64,000 nucleotides of DNA. Origin: Nocardia asteroides. Its GTDB lineage: Bacteria > Actinomycetota > Actinomycetes > Mycobacteriales > Mycobacteriaceae. This document shows positions 16,763 through 26,418 of the stretch, piece by piece; position 1 is the first letter of the stretch, and the number at the start of each line of letters is the position of its first letter. The notes below the pieces were generated by a model that was given only the letters and a program-made list of their open reading frames with translations, searched no databases and was not told the origin of the DNA. Both the position numbers and the translations under genes were made by a program. The stretch is from assembly GCF_021183625.1 (NCBI RefSeq), contig NZ_CP089214.1, positions 3,162,001-3,226,000 on the forward strand, in the 5' to 3' direction.

Positions 16763-19012
16763 ATGACCTCCCTCTTCGACACCTCCGCCGGCCCGGCCTT
16801 CGACACGGTCCTGGTCGCCAACCGGGGCGAGATCGCGGTCCGGGTGATCCGCACGCTGCGCGCGCTCGGGCTGCGCTCGGTGGCGGTGTACAGCGACGCC
16901 GACGCGGACGCGGCGCACGTGCACGCGGCCGATGTCGCGGTCCGGCTCGGACCCGCACCCGCCCGGGAGAGCTACCTGGCCGTCGACCTGGTGGTCGCGG
17001 CGGCGGTGCGTACCGGCGCCGGTGCGGTGCATCCCGGGTACGGCTTCCTCTCCGAGAACGCGGCCTTCGCGGCGGCGCTGGACGCGGCGGGGATCGTGTT
17101 CCTCGGGCCGCCCGCGCGGGCCATCGAGGTGATGGGCGACAAGATCACCGCAAAGAAGACGGTGACGGGGTTCGGCGTCCCGGTGATTCCCGGTATCGCC
17201 GAGCCGGGGCTCACCGACGCGCAGCTGCTCGCGGCGGCGCCGGAGATCGGGTTCCCGGTGCTGGTCAAGCCGTCCGCCGGGGGCGGCGGGAAGGGGATGC
17301 GGCGGGTCGCGGACCCGGCCGAGCTGCCCGCGGCGCTGGTCAGCGCGCGGCGCGAGGCCGCGGCGGCGTTCGGCGACGACACGCTGTTCCTGGAGCGGTT
17401 CGTCACCAATCCCAGGCACATCGAGGTGCAGGTGCTCGCCGACGCGCACGGCGCCGTGCTGCACCTGGGCGAGCGGGAGTGCTCGCTGCAGCGCAGGCAC
17501 CAGAAGGTGATCGAGGAGGCGCCGTCGCCGCTGCTCGACGCGGCGACCAGGGAGCGGATCGGCGCCGCCGCCTGCGCCACCGCGCGCAGCGTCGACTACC
17601 GGGGCGTCGGCACGGTGGAGTTCATCGTCTCGGCGGACCGGCCGGACGAGTTCTTCTTCATGGAGATGAACACCCGGCTGCAGGTGGAGCACCCGGTGAC
17701 CGAGATGGTGACCGGGGTGGATCTGGTGGAGTGCCAGGTCCGGGTCGCCGCCGGGCAGCCGCTGGTGGTCGCGCAGGGCGATATCGCGCTCACCGGGCAC
17801 GCCGTTGAGGCGCGGGTGTACGCCGAGGATCCGGGGCGGGACTTCCTGCCGACCGGCGGGACGGTGCTCGCCGTCGCCGAGCCCGCCGGGGTGCGGGTGG
17901 ACTCCGGGCTGCGCGCCGGGACGGTGGTCGGGAGCGACTACGACCCGATGCTGGCGAAGGTGATCGCCTACGCCGACGATCGGGGTGCGGCGCTGGCCGG
18001 GCTGGATCGGGCGCTCGGCGCGACCGTGGTACTCGGCCTGGGGACCAATGTGGAGTTCCTGCGGTTCCTGCTCGCCGATCCGGATGTGGTCGCCGGGAAC
18101 CTGGACACCGGGCTGCTCGACCGGCGGGTCGGGGATTTCGCGCCCGCGCAGGTCAGCGACGACGAGGTGGTGGCCGCCGCGGTCGCGGATTGGCTGGCCA
18201 TGCAGCCGGGGCCGGGGGCCGGGCCGTGGGCGCAGCCGTCCGGGTGGCGGTTGGGCGCTCCCGCGCCGGTCGTGACGCGGCTCGCCGCCGACGGGGTCAC
18301 CCGCGAGGTGCGGATCACCGGGACGCCCGATGCGGCCCGCGTGCGCGTGGACGACGGCCCCGAGCTGACGCTCACCGCGTCGGCGCTCCCGGTAACCGGC
18401 GCGGCCGGACACCGCGCGGCGGTCACGGTAACGGGCGCGGCTCTCCACCGCGCGGCGCTCCCGGTAACGGGCGCGGCCGGCCACCGCAGGACGCCCCCGG
18501 TAACCGGCGCGGCCGGACACCGCGCGGCGCGCGCCGGCGGCACGGCACCGGGCGGTGGCGCGGAGTACGCCGGCGGGCCGCGGTGGACCGGCGACGCGGC
18601 AGCTGTCGCCGGTGTACCGGGGGTCACCACCCTCACCCTGACCCTCGACGGCGTCCGCCACGAGTACCTGGTCGCCGCCGCCGGCGGCCGGTACTGGCTG
18701 GCAGGCCCCGCGGGCACCCGGACCCTCCGCCGCGCCGAGAGCACCGCCCTGCGCGGGGCGGGCGCGCACGAGGGCGACGCCGAGATCCGCAGCCCCATGC
18801 CGGGTTCGGTGATCGCGATCGGCGCCGAGGCCGGTACCACCGTGGCCGCGGGCGACCCGGTGGTCGTGGTGGAGGCCATGAAGATGGAGCACACGCTCAC
18901 GGCGCCGGTCGCAGGCACCGTCGAGCTCCTGGTGACGCCGGGCACCCAGGTCCGGCTGGACCAGGTGCTCGCCCGCATCACCGCGTCGACGATCGAAGGA
19001 CTACCCGCATGA
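16763..19012 (+). CDS. accA1: Acyl-CoA carboxylase alpha subunit (biotin carboxylase plus biotin carrier)
   Basis: 749 residues, somewhat longer than typical actinobacterial AccA1 proteins because of a repeat-rich linker. Residues about 15-460 are biotin carboxylase: [20 protein letters not shown], the ATP-grasp loop [14 protein letters not shown], and [19 protein letters not shown]. The C-terminal 75 residues are the carrier domain with the biotinylated lysine in VEAMKMEHT. Between them, residues about 542-589 consist of four tandem 12-residue units. It works with accD1 in one complex. Its stop overlaps the next gene's start (ATGA at 19009-19012), so the genes are translationally coupled. 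Confidence 0.93.
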   Translation: MTSLFDTSAGPAFDTVLVANRGEIAVRVIRTLRALGLRSVAVYSDADADAAHVHAADVAVRLGPAPARESYLAVDLVVAAAVRTGAGAVHPGYGFLSENAAFAAALDAAGIVFLGPPARAIEVMGDKITAKKTVTGFGVPVIPGIAEPGLTDAQLLAAAPEIGFPVLVKPSAGGGGKGMRRVADPAELPAALVSARREAAAAFGDDTLFLERFVTNPRHIEVQVLADAHGAVLHLGERECSLQRRHQKVIEEAPSPLLDAATRERIGAAACATARSVDYRGVGTVEFIVSADRPDEFFFMEMNTRLQVEHPVTEMVTGVDLVECQVRVAAGQPLVVAQGDIALTGHAVEARVYAEDPGRDFLPTGGTVLAVAEPAGVRVDSGLRAGTVVGSDYDPMLAKVIAYADDRGAALAGLDRALGATVVLGLGTNVEFLRFLLADPDVVAGNLDTGLLDRRVGDFAPAQVSDDEVVAAAVADWLAMQPGPGAGPWAQPSGWRLGAPAPVVTRLAADGVTREVRITGTPDAARVRVDDGPELTLTASALPVTGAAGHRAAVTVTGAALHRAALPVTGAAGHRRTPPVTGAAGHRAARAGGTAPGGGAEYAGGPRWTGDAAAVAGVPGVTTLTLTLDGVRHEYLVAAAGGRYWLAGPAGTRTLRRAESTALRGAGAHEGDAEIRSPMPGSVIAIGAEAGTTVAAGDPVVVVEAMKMEHTLTAPVAGTVELLVTPGTQVRLDQVLARITASTIEGLPA
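18386..18529 (+). repeat. Four in-frame 36-bp tandem repeats inside accA1
   Basis: GGTAAC recurs at 18391, 18427, 18463 and 18499, an exact 36-base period. The units encode [36 protein letters not shown] and [12 protein letters not shown]. They sit in the linker between the biotin carboxylase region and the biotin carrier domain, where length change is tolerated. Confidence 0.92.
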
Positions 19013-20187
19013 CCGACTTCCTCGCCACCGGCTCGCTACCGGAGGACTACCGCGACCTGGCCATGACCGTGCGCGAATTCGCCCGCGCCGTCGTCGCCCC
19101 GGTCTCCGCCGAGCACGACGCCGCGCGCAGCTTCCCGTACGAGGTGGTGGCGGGGATGGCCGAGATGGGGCTGTTCGGGCTGCCCTTCCCGGAGGAGTAC
19201 GGCGGCATGGGCGGCGACTACTTCGCGCTCTGCCTGGCCCTGGAGGAGCTGGCCAAGGTCGACCAGAGCGTCGCCGTCACGCTGGAGGCCGGGGTCTCGC
19301 TCGGCGCCATGCCGATCTACCGGTTCGGCACCGAGGAGCAGAAGCAGCAGTGGCTGCCGCAGCTCACGAGCGGCCGCGCGCTCGCCGCCTTCGGGCTCAC
19401 CGAGCCCGGCGCGGGCAGCGACGCGGGCGGGACGAAGACCACCGCCACCGTCGACTCCGGCGAGTGGGTGATCAACGGAAGCAAGCAGTTCATCACCAAC
19501 TCCGGCACCGATATCACCCGGCTGGTCACCGTCACCGCCGTTACCGGCACAACACCAGCCACCGGGAGCACCGGCGGCAAGAAGGAGATCTCGACCATCC
19601 TGGTCCCGGCCGACACCCCCGGCTTCGTCGCCGGGCCCGCCTACGACAAGGTCGGCTGGAACGCATCGGACACGCACCCGCTGAGCTTCACCGACGTCCG
19701 CGTTCCCGAGGAGAACCTGCTCGGCGAACGCGGCCGCGGCTACGCCAACTTCCTGCGCATCCTGGACGAGGGGCGGATCGCCATCGCCGCGCTCGCCGTC
19801 GGCGCGGCCCAGGGCTGTGTGGACGAGAGCGTCCGGTACGCGGGCGAGCGGGATGCCTTCGGCAAGCCGATCGGGCGCAACCAGGCCATCGCCTTCAAGA
19901 TCGCCAGGATGGAGGCGCGGGCGCACACCGCGCGCACCGCTTACTACGACGCCGCCGCGCTCATGCTCTCGGGCAAGCCGTTCAAGAAGCAGGCGTCGAT
20001 CGCGAAGATGGTGGCGGGCGAGGCCGCCATGGACAATGCCAGGGACGCCACGCAGATCTTCGGCGGCTACGGTTTCATGAACGAATACACCGTCGCTCGG
20101 CACTACCGGGACAGCAAGATCCTGGAGGTCGGCGAGGGGACGACGGAGGTTCAGTTGCTGTTGATCGCCAGGGAGCTGGGGCTGTGA
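19009..20187 (+). CDS. Acyl-CoA dehydrogenase (FadE19-like)
   Basis: 392 residues, standard length. FAD flavoenzyme that introduces the alpha-beta double bond into an acyl-CoA, passing electrons to electron-transfer flavoprotein; probably isovaleryl- or another branched short-chain acyl-CoA given the operon. Motifs: [15 protein letters not shown] (substrate/FAD region), [20 protein letters not shown], and [20 protein letters not shown] near the C-terminus. GEGTTEVQ carries a Glu at the usual catalytic-base position, unlike classical isovaleryl-CoA dehydrogenases, which use a different Glu. A Thr/Gly-rich stretch ([15 protein letters not shown], about residue 178) lies in a surface loop. Coupled by ATGA to accA1 upstream; its stop overlaps the GTG of the maoC-like gene downstream. 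Confidence 0.92.
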   Translation: MTDFLATGSLPEDYRDLAMTVREFARAVVAPVSAEHDAARSFPYEVVAGMAEMGLFGLPFPEEYGGMGGDYFALCLALEELAKVDQSVAVTLEAGVSLGAMPIYRFGTEEQKQQWLPQLTSGRALAAFGLTEPGAGSDAGGTKTTATVDSGEWVINGSKQFITNSGTDITRLVTVTAVTGTTPATGSTGGKKEISTILVPADTPGFVAGPAYDKVGWNASDTHPLSFTDVRVPEENLLGERGRGYANFLRILDEGRIAIAALAVGAAQGCVDESVRYAGERDAFGKPIGRNQAIAFKIARMEARAHTARTAYYDAAALMLSGKPFKKQASIAKMVAGEAAMDNARDATQIFGGYGFMNEYTVARHYRDSKILEVGEGTTEVQLLLIARELGL

Positions 20188-20669
20188 GCGCGCCGCGGCG
20201 GATCACCCAGCGCGGGCTCTGGTTCGAGGAGTTCGAGATCGGCGTGATCTACGAGCACCGGCCGGGGCGCACCGTCACCGAGGCGGACAACGTGCTGTTC
20301 ACCACGCTCACCATGAACACCCAGGCGCTGCACCTCGACGCCGCCTTCGCCGACGCGCAGCCGCCGTTCAACCAGCGGCTGGTGAACTCGATGTTCACCC
20401 TCTCCACGCTGATCGGGCTCTCCATCGCGCAGCTGACCCAGGGCACCCTGGTCGGCAATCTCGGTTTCTCCGAGATCGCCTTCCCGAAGCCGGTCTTCCA
20501 CGGCGACACGCTCTACGCCGAGACCGTGGTCACCGAGAAGCGGCTCTCGAAGAGCAGGCCGGGCGAGGGCATCGTGACCCTCGCGCACACCGGCTACAAC
20601 CAGCACGGCGACGTGGTCGTCACGGCCGTGCGGAAGACCCTCGTTCGCACCAAGGAGACAGCGGCATGA
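20184..20669 (+). CDS. MaoC-like (hot-dog fold) enoyl-CoA hydratase
   Basis: 161 residues. GRTVTEADNVLFTTLTMN contains the conserved Asp and Asn region of MaoC dehydratases, and FHGDTLYAETVVTEKRLSKS is the second conserved strand pair. GTG 20184 overlaps the fadE stop (GTGA), and its own stop overlaps the citE-like start, so translation is coupled on both sides. In the operon it is the best candidate for hydrating the carboxylated enoyl-CoA, methylglutaconyl-CoA, as no crotonase-type hydratase is present; this is inference. It corresponds in position to Rv2499c of M. tuberculosis. Confidence 0.87.
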   Translation: MSAPRRITQRGLWFEEFEIGVIYEHRPGRTVTEADNVLFTTLTMNTQALHLDAAFADAQPPFNQRLVNSMFTLSTLIGLSIAQLTQGTLVGNLGFSEIAFPKPVFHGDTLYAETVVTEKRLSKSRPGEGIVTLAHTGYNQHGDVVVTAVRKTLVRTKETAA

Positions 20670-21481
20670 CCGACGTGACCGGCCCGGGGTGGCTCTTCTG
20701 CCCGGCCGACCGCCCGGACCGCTACGCCAAGGCGGCCGCCGCCGCCGACGTGGTGATCATCGACCTGGAGGACGCGGTCGCCGCCGCCGACAAGGAGTCG
20801 GCGCGGGAAGCCCTGCTGAGCACCCGGCTCGACCCGGCGACCACCGTGATCCGGATCAACGGCGCCGACACCGAGCACTACGCGGCCGATCTCGGTGCGG
20901 TGCACCGCACCGACTACCGCTCCGTCATGCTGCCGAAGGCCGAGTCGCCGGAGCAGCTGCGCGCACTCGACGGCTTCGACGTGATCGCGCTGATCGAATC
21001 ACCGCGCGGCGCGCTGGCCGCCGAGCGGATCATGGTCGAGCCGAACGCCGTCGGGATCATGTGGGGCGCCGAGGATCTGGTTGCCGCGCTGGGCGGGCAG
21101 TCCACCCGGCGCCCGGACGGGAGCTACCGCGACCTGCCGAGGCACCTGCGCTCCAGCACGCTGCTCGCGGGCAAGGCGGCGGGCAAGTTCGCGCTCGACG
21201 GGGTCTACCTGAACATCCCCGACCTGGACGGGCTGCGCGAGGAGGCGCTGGACGCGGTCGCCGTCGGCTTCGACGCCAAGGTCGCCATCCACCCGAGCCA
21301 GATCCCGGTGATCCGCGGCGCCTACGCGCCGTCGCCGGAGGATCTGGACTGGGCGCGCCGGGTCCTGGCCGAGGTGCCGAACCATCGCGGCGTCTTCCAG
21401 TTCGAGGGCCGGATGGTGGACGGGCCGGTGCTCCGGCACGCCGAGCAGATCGTGCGCCGTGGCGGCGCCGCGAGCGACTGA
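20666..21481 (+). CDS. CitE-like HpcH/HpaI-family acyl-CoA lyase
   Basis: 271 residues, TIM-barrel Mg-dependent aldolase/lyase. The opening PGWLFCPADRPDRYAKAAAA, VIIDLEDAVAAADK (metal-binding Glu/Asp), LPKAESPEQLRAL and DVIALIESPRGALAAERI are the family signatures, and FDAKVAIHPSQIPVI closes the barrel. No citrate lyase alpha or acyl-carrier subunits are nearby, so it is not part of a citrate lyase complex. The equivalent mycobacterial gene, Rv2498c, is reported to be a beta-hydroxyacyl-CoA lyase, which would fit cleavage of hydroxymethylglutaryl-CoA to acetyl-CoA and acetoacetate. The acetoacetyl-CoA synthetase gene starts 10 bases after its stop. Confidence 0.87.
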   Translation: MTDVTGPGWLFCPADRPDRYAKAAAAADVVIIDLEDAVAAADKESAREALLSTRLDPATTVIRINGADTEHYAADLGAVHRTDYRSVMLPKAESPEQLRALDGFDVIALIESPRGALAAERIMVEPNAVGIMWGAEDLVAALGGQSTRRPDGSYRDLPRHLRSSTLLAGKAAGKFALDGVYLNIPDLDGLREEALDAVAVGFDAKVAIHPSQIPVIRGAYAPSPEDLDWARRVLAEVPNHRGVFQFEGRMVDGPVLRHAEQIVRRGGAASD

Positions 21482-21491
21482 GGAGACAGCA

Positions 21492-23438
21492 GTGGAACCA
21501 CAGTGGGTGCCCACCGAGCGCGATATCGCCGCCGCGCGGATCACCGATTTCGCCCGGTTCGCCGGGGCGCGGGCCGGGCGCGAGTTCGACGGCTACCCGG
21601 CGCTCTGGCAGTGGTCGGTGGACGACCTGCCCGGCTTCTGGCACACGCTGTGGGATTACTTCCGGCTCGGCGAGATCGGCGGCGAGGTGCTGGCGAGCCG
21701 GGAGATGCCCGGCGCGCGGTGGTTTCCCGGCACCAGGATCAACTACGTCGACCAGGTGGTCCGCGCGCTGAACCCGGAGCGCCCGGCGATCGTGCAGATC
21801 ACCGAGGAGCACGCGCCGCGCGAGGTCTCCTGGGCCGAGCTGATCGACGACACCGCCGCCTTCGCGCGCACCCTGCGCGGGCTCGGCGTCGGCCCCGGCG
21901 ACCGGGTGGCCGGGTACCTGCCGAACATTCCCGAGGCCATCGTGGCCTTCCTCGCCACCGCGAGCATCGGCGCGGTGTGGAGCGCGTGCGGCCAGGACTA
22001 CTCGCCCAAGGCCGCGCTGGACCGGCTCGGGCAGCTGGAGCCGGTGGTGCTGGTGGCCGCCGACGGCTACGCCTACGGCGGGAAGACCCACGACAAGCGC
22101 GCGGATCTGGCCGCGGTGCGGGCCGGGCTGCCGACGCTGCGCGGCACCGTCGTCGTGCCCCGGCTTGGGCTGCCGGTCGATGACGTCACCGCGTGGGCCG
22201 ACGCCGTCGCGATCACGGAGGCACAGCCGCCGGTGATCACCACCGAGCCGGTCGGCTTCGACCACCCGCTCTGGATCGTCTTCTCCTCCGGCACGACCGG
22301 GCTGCCGAAGGGCATCGTGCACGGCCACGGCGGGGTGCTGCTCGAGCACCTGAAAGCCGTCGCGCTGCACGCCGACATCGGCCCCGACGACACCTTCTTC
22401 TGGTACACCAGCCCGAGCTGGATGATGTGGAACTTCCAGGTGGCCGGGTTGCTCACCGGCGCCACCGTGGTCACCTACGACGGCAGCCCGACGCACCCGG
22501 ACCCGGGCGCGCTCTGGCGGATCGCCGCCGAGACCGGGAGCACCGTGCTCGGCACCAGCCCCGGCTACGTGCTCGCCTGCATCAAGGACGGGCTGGTGCC
22601 GCGCACCGCGTTCGACCTCTCCGCGCTGCGCACGGTCGGCATCACCGGCTCCTCGCTGCCGCCCGCCTCCTCGGAGTGGATCGGCGCGAACGCCGGTGAA
22701 CACGTGCAGGTCTCGTCGATCAGCGGCGGCACCGACGTGGTGAGCGCCTTCGCGGGCGGCACCCGCACGGTGCCGGTGTGGCCGGGCGAGCTCTCCGCGC
22801 CGTACCTCGGGGTCGCGCTCGACGCCTTCGACCCGGACGGCAAATCGGTGCGCGACGAGGTCGGCGAACTGGTGGTGACCGCGCCGATGCCGTCCATGCC
22901 GGTGCGGTTCTGGAACGACCCGGACGGCCACCGCTACCACGACGCCTACTTCGACACCTTCCCCGGCGTCTGGCGGCACGGCGACTGGATCACCCGCACC
23001 GGGCACGGCAGCGTGGTGGTGCACGGCCGCTCGGACTCCACGCTGAACCGGCACGGCATCCGGATGGGCAGCGCCGACATCTACCAGTCGGTGGAGCGGC
23101 TGCCGGAGATCACCGAGGCGCTGGTGATCGGCGTCGAGCAACCGGACGGCGGCTACTGGATGCCGCTCTTCGTCACCCTGGCCCCCGGCGCCGATCTCAC
23201 CGACGAGCTGCGCGCCCGGATCGCGAGCACCATCCGCACCGAGGTCTCGCCGCGGCACGTGCCGGACGAGGTGATCCTCGCGCCCGGCATCCCGCACACC
23301 CGCACCGGCAAGAAGCTCGAGGTGCCGATCAAGAAGCTTTTCCAGGGGGCCGAGGCGGGACGGGTGGTCGAGCGCAGCGCGGTCGACGACCCGGAGCTGC
23401 TCGACTGGTACGCCGGGCAGCGGCCGTCCGCGAAGTGA
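21492..23438 (+). CDS. Acetoacetyl-CoA synthetase
   Basis: 648 residues, the length of acetoacetate-CoA ligases. ATP-dependent ligase of the ANL superfamily that makes acetoacetyl-CoA. SSGTTGLPKGIVHGHGG is the P-loop, YTSPSWMMWNFQVAGLL and SSISGGTDVVSAF are characteristic of acetoacetyl-CoA rather than acetyl-CoA synthetases, and HTRTGKKLEVPIKKLF holds the C-terminal catalytic lysine, often controlled by acylation in this family. GTG 21492 is preferred because GAGGAG lies a few bases upstream. It ends the operon and would capture acetoacetate from the lyase upstream and from the 3-hydroxybutyrate dehydrogenase. Confidence 0.92.
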   Translation: MEPQWVPTERDIAAARITDFARFAGARAGREFDGYPALWQWSVDDLPGFWHTLWDYFRLGEIGGEVLASREMPGARWFPGTRINYVDQVVRALNPERPAIVQITEEHAPREVSWAELIDDTAAFARTLRGLGVGPGDRVAGYLPNIPEAIVAFLATASIGAVWSACGQDYSPKAALDRLGQLEPVVLVAADGYAYGGKTHDKRADLAAVRAGLPTLRGTVVVPRLGLPVDDVTAWADAVAITEAQPPVITTEPVGFDHPLWIVFSSGTTGLPKGIVHGHGGVLLEHLKAVALHADIGPDDTFFWYTSPSWMMWNFQVAGLLTGATVVTYDGSPTHPDPGALWRIAAETGSTVLGTSPGYVLACIKDGLVPRTAFDLSALRTVGITGSSLPPASSEWIGANAGEHVQVSSISGGTDVVSAFAGGTRTVPVWPGELSAPYLGVALDAFDPDGKSVRDEVGELVVTAPMPSMPVRFWNDPDGHRYHDAYFDTFPGVWRHGDWITRTGHGSVVVHGRSDSTLNRHGIRMGSADIYQSVERLPEITEALVIGVEQPDGGYWMPLFVTLAPGADLTDELRARIASTIRTEVSPRHVPDEVILAPGIPHTRTGKKLEVPIKKLFQGAEAGRVVERSAVDDPELLDWYAGQRPSAK

Positions 23439-23505
23439 GCCGCGAGCGGCGGATCCGGTCGGCACATCGGCGGGCAACCGGGGGCCGTACCGATACCATG
23501 TCGGC

Positions 23506-24738
23506 ATGAGTGTCGACAATCGCCGCAGCACGCGCAAGGCGGTCACCGGCGACCCGGCACCTCGGGAGATCCGGCGGCGGCCGAAGAACCGGCGCGCCCA
23601 GATCGCGGCGACCTCGGCGGCCGCCTTCGGCTCGCTCGGCTACCACGGCGTCAGCATGGAGGACATCGCCACCGCGCTCGGCATCAGCTCCGCCGCGCTG
23701 TACCGGCACTACCCCAGCAAATACGCGCTCTTCCAGGAGGAGCTGCTGCGGGTCGGCGGCGCCATGACCGCGGCGGTGCGGCTGCCCGACGACCTCGCCG
23801 ACGCGCCCCCGCGCACCCGGCTGGAGCACGTGCTCGAGGCGCTGATCAGCACCACCATCGAGAACCGCCCCACCGTCACCCTGGTGCGCTGGGAGGGCCG
23901 CTACCTGGAGCCGGACGATCTGGCGCTGTTGAACGCGCAGCAGCTGACGGTGCTGCGCGCGCTCGGCACCCAGGTGGCCGCGCTGCGCCCCGAGCTCTCC
24001 GAGACCGATGTCCGGGTGCTCTGCATCGCCATCCTGAGCGCCGTCACCAGCATCGCCGACCACCACGCCGCGCTGCCGGTGAAGACCATCCAGCGGCTGC
24101 TGAGCAGCGCGGCCATCGCGCTCGCCGCGGTCGAGCTTCCGCCCGCGGTCGCCACCGAGCTGCCCGCACCGGCCGAGATCCCGGCCTCGTTCAAGCACGA
24201 GCTGCTGCTGCGCAAGGCGGTCGAGCTCTTCCACGCCCGCGGCTACCCGAACGTCAGCGTCGAGGAGATCGCGACCGCGGCCGGGCTCTCCGCCGCTTCC
24301 GCGGTCTACCGCTTCTACCGGGGCAAGAGCGACCTGCTCGCCGCCGCCTTCCGGCGCGCGGCGGACCGGGTCTCCGGCGCCGTCGGCCCCGCGGTCGCGG
24401 CGAGCACCGACAGCGCGGACGCCTTGGATACGCTGATCAGGCAGTACGTGGCCGGCTCCTTCGCCGAGCGCGCGCTGACCTTCGTCTACTACACCGAGTT
24501 CCAGCACGTGCCTGCCGATGAGCGCACGGTGCTGCGCAATATCCAGCGGCTCAGCGTCGAGGAGTGGGCCCGGCTGGTGCGCGACGTGCGCCCCGAGCTC
24601 AGCTCCGCCGAGACCCGCTTCCTGGTACACGCCGCCTTCGCCCAGGTGGTGGATCTCGGCCGGGCCTTCGACACCGACCCGGCCGGCTCGCCGGAGCGGG
24701 TCTGCCTGCTCATGCGGGCCATTCTCTTCGGGGGCTGA
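23506..24738 (+). CDS. Tandem TetR regulator (two TetR units in one protein)
   Basis: 410 residues, about twice the usual TetR length. The first HTH lies near residues 30-75 ([20 protein letters not shown], then [19 protein letters not shown]), followed by a ligand-domain-like helical region. A second complete unit starts near residue 235 ([20 protein letters not shown], then [20 protein letters not shown]) with its own C-terminal helical domain. Such internal duplications are known in actinobacterial regulators. The 67-base gap from the acetoacetyl-CoA synthetase holds TGTCG and CGACA around the start codon (23502-23521), a possible self-binding site. It probably controls acyl-CoA or ketone-body genes nearby; the target is not shown by sequence. 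Confidence 0.87.
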   Translation: MSVDNRRSTRKAVTGDPAPREIRRRPKNRRAQIAATSAAAFGSLGYHGVSMEDIATALGISSAALYRHYPSKYALFQEELLRVGGAMTAAVRLPDDLADAPPRTRLEHVLEALISTTIENRPTVTLVRWEGRYLEPDDLALLNAQQLTVLRALGTQVAALRPELSETDVRVLCIAILSAVTSIADHHAALPVKTIQRLLSSAAIALAAVELPPAVATELPAPAEIPASFKHELLLRKAVELFHARGYPNVSVEEIATAAGLSAASAVYRFYRGKSDLLAAAFRRAADRVSGAVGPAVAASTDSADALDTLIRQYVAGSFAERALTFVYYTEFQHVPADERTVLRNIQRLSVEEWARLVRDVRPELSSAETRFLVHAAFAQVVDLGRAFDTDPAGSPERVCLLMRAILFGG

Positions 24739-24739
24739 C

Positions 24740-25132
24740 TCAGCCCTCCAGCGGGTACGAGTGGTGCTCGTGCGCGATCAGCCAGCGGCCGCCCTCGTGC
24801 CGTAGCCCGAGCGTGATGCGCAGGCGGCGGTCCGGGTGCGCGCGCAGCTCGTCCGGGGTGGCGCAGTACAGCAGGGCGTGCGCGAAGGCGACCTCGGCGC
24901 CTGCGGTGACCTGGAGCTCGACGATCTCGAAGCGGGCGCCGCTCGCGATGAACTCGAAGAACGGCGGCCAGGACGCGCGGTACTCGGCGGTGCCGCGGAC
25001 GCCGTTCTGCGGCGGCGGGACGTCGAACATGACGATGTCGTCGGTGTGGTTCGCCAGGGTGGCCGCGAGATCGCGGGCCTGGATGCCCGCCACCCAGTTC
25101 TCGATCACGGTGCGGATTTCGTTCTCGGACAT
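24740..25132 (-). CDS. SnoaL-like / NTF2-fold protein
   Basis: 130 residues with the pattern of small NTF2-fold proteins: [48 protein letters not shown] and the C-terminal [11 protein letters not shown]. Members include polyketide cyclases, ketosteroid-isomerase-like enzymes and stress-related proteins of unknown activity; no specific reaction can be assigned. Its stop is one base from the end of the convergent tandem TetR gene. It is divergent from the aldo/keto reductase, sharing a 124-base promoter region. Confidence 0.82.
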   Translation of the reverse strand: MSENEIRTVIENWVAGIQARDLAATLANHTDDIVMFDVPPPQNGVRGTAEYRASWPPFFEFIASGARFEIVELQVTAGAEVAFAHALLYCATPDELRAHPDRRLRITLGLRHEGGRWLIAHEHHSYPLEG

Positions 25133-25256
25133 GGTTCTCCCTTCCTCCCCGGTTCCGACGTGGCGGGCCGCCCGGATTCATCGGCGCGGGACCGGGAACA
25201 TCCGGGCCGCTCCCCCGGTTGCGACCCGAGGGGTACCGACGACGAGAGGATCTGTG
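25133..25256. promoter_or_regulatory. Divergent promoter region, SnoaL-like gene and aldo/keto reductase
   Basis: Gap between divergent start codons, so promoters for both must lie here. GAGAGGA near 25245 is the ribosome site for the reductase, and GGAAGGGAG read on the minus strand near 25138 serves the SnoaL-like gene. No clear operator dyad was seen. Confidence 0.5.
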
Positions 25257-26129
25257 ATGAGCACCGATGTGGAGTCCCGACCGGCCGATGCGTCCGGCAC
25301 CTTCGCGCTCGGCGGCGACCTGCCGGTCAACCGGCTCGGGTACGGCGCCATGCAGCTGACCGGCGAGGGCGTCTGGGGTGACCCGCGCGACCCGGCGGAG
25401 GCGGTGCGGGTGCTGCGCCGCGCCGTCGAGCTCGGCGTGAACTTCATCGACACCGCCGACTCGTACGGCCCGTTCGTCAGCGAGCGGCTGATCCGCGAGG
25501 CGCTGCACCCGTACGCCGACGACCTGGTGATCGCCACCAAGGGCGGGCTCACCCGCTCCGGGCCCGGCGACTGGCGGCCGGTCGGCCGCCCCGAGTACCT
25601 GCGCCAGCAGACCGAGCTGAGCCTGCGCCACCTCGGCGTCGACCGGATCGACCTCTACCAGCTGCACCGGATCGACCCGAAGGTGCCGCTCGCCGACCAG
25701 CTCGGCGAGCTGGCGCTGCTCCGCGAGGAGGGCAAGATCCGGCACATCGGCGTATCCCAGGTGAACGTCGCGCAGCTGCGCGAGGCGCGCGAGATCGCGC
25801 CGATCGTCTCCGTGCAGAACCTGTACAACCTGGCGAACCGGGCCGACGAGGAGGTGCTGGAGTACGCCGAGGCGGAGAACATCGCCTTCATCCCGTGGTT
25901 CCCGATCGCCACCGGCGAGCTGGCCAGGCCGGGCGGGCCGCTGGACGCGATCTCCGCCGAGCACGGGGCGACGCCCGCCCAGCTGGCGCTGGCCTGGCTG
26001 CTGCGGCGCTCGCCGGTGGTGCTGCCGATTCCGGGCACCTCGACGGTGGCGCACGTGGAGGAGAACATCGCGGCGGCGGGGATCACGCTCTCCGACAGCG
26101 AGTTCGAGACGCTCAGCAACGCCGCGTAG
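25257..26129 (+). CDS. Aldo/keto reductase
   Basis: 290 residues, TIM-barrel NADPH-dependent oxidoreductase. The catalytic tetrad is visible: Asp in [12 protein letters not shown], Tyr in the same motif, Lys in VIATKGGL, and His in [25 protein letters not shown] and the C-terminal [18 protein letters not shown], which binds the cofactor phosphate, are typical. ATG 25257 has GAGAGGA upstream. Substrates of this broad group (aldehydes, ketones, quinones) cannot be inferred. It is convergent with a small gene, with a strong hairpin between them. Confidence 0.92.
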   Translation: MSTDVESRPADASGTFALGGDLPVNRLGYGAMQLTGEGVWGDPRDPAEAVRVLRRAVELGVNFIDTADSYGPFVSERLIREALHPYADDLVIATKGGLTRSGPGDWRPVGRPEYLRQQTELSLRHLGVDRIDLYQLHRIDPKVPLADQLGELALLREEGKIRHIGVSQVNVAQLREAREIAPIVSVQNLYNLANRADEEVLEYAEAENIAFIPWFPIATGELARPGGPLDAISAEHGATPAQLALAWLLRRSPVVLPIPGTSTVAHVEENIAAAGITLSDSEFETLSNAA

Positions 26130-26179
26130 GGGCGGCGACGCCGTGCCCGCGCTCGGCGCCGGCAGCCGGCGCGGGCCGT

Positions 26180-26212
26180 AACCCGGCGCCGCCCCTCATG
26201 CGGCGCCGGGTT
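26180..26212. terminator. Bidirectional terminator hairpin
   Basis: AACCCGGCGCCG (26180-26191) and CGGCGCCGGGTT (26201-26212) form a perfect 12-bp stem with a 9-base loop. It lies between the convergent aldo/keto reductase and small-protein genes. There is no T-run beyond the stem, as is common in actinomycetes. Confidence 0.85.
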
Positions 26213-26220
26213 CGTGCCGC

Positions 26221-26418
26221 TCAGGCTCGGGCGGTGTCCCGGTAGGCGCCGTAGGTGAAGGCCGCGGCGGCCAGGAACTGCCTGCACCCGGCGCCGTGCC
26301 CGGCGTGCACCGCCAGCACGAAACGGGCCCGCGCGGCGTCGAGCGGCGGCGGCTCGGCGGCGCAGTCGCGGCTCTGCATCAACCACAGTTCGCGGGTATC
26401 CGGCGCGAGTACGTCCAT
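26221..26418 (-). CDS. Small protein of unknown function
   Basis: 65 residues, starting MDVLAPDTRELWLMQSRDCA and containing HAGHGAGCRQFLAAAAFTYG. No signal peptide, lipobox or recognised domain; one weakly hydrophobic stretch near the C-terminus (about FLAAAAF) is too short for a membrane span. ATG 26418 is strongly supported by GGAGGTG about 5 bases upstream. It is divergent from the XRE regulator gene, a common arrangement in which the regulator controls a small neighbour; that link is inference. Confidence 0.72.
   Translation of the reverse strand: MDVLAPDTRELWLMQSRDCAAEPPPLDAARARFVLAVHAGHGAGCRQFLAAAAFTYGAYRDTARA

Noticed and set aside
15143..19012. Alternative plus-strand frame starting at ATG 15143 and running through accD1
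   Set aside because: The frame up to about 16750 is a shifted, Arg-rich reading of accD1; only its downstream part is real, as accA1 starting at 16763.
20666..21481. Citrate lyase beta subunit as the literal function of the CitE-like protein
   Set aside because: No alpha subunit, acyl carrier subunit or citrate transporter is nearby; the operon context points to a stand-alone acyl-CoA lyase.
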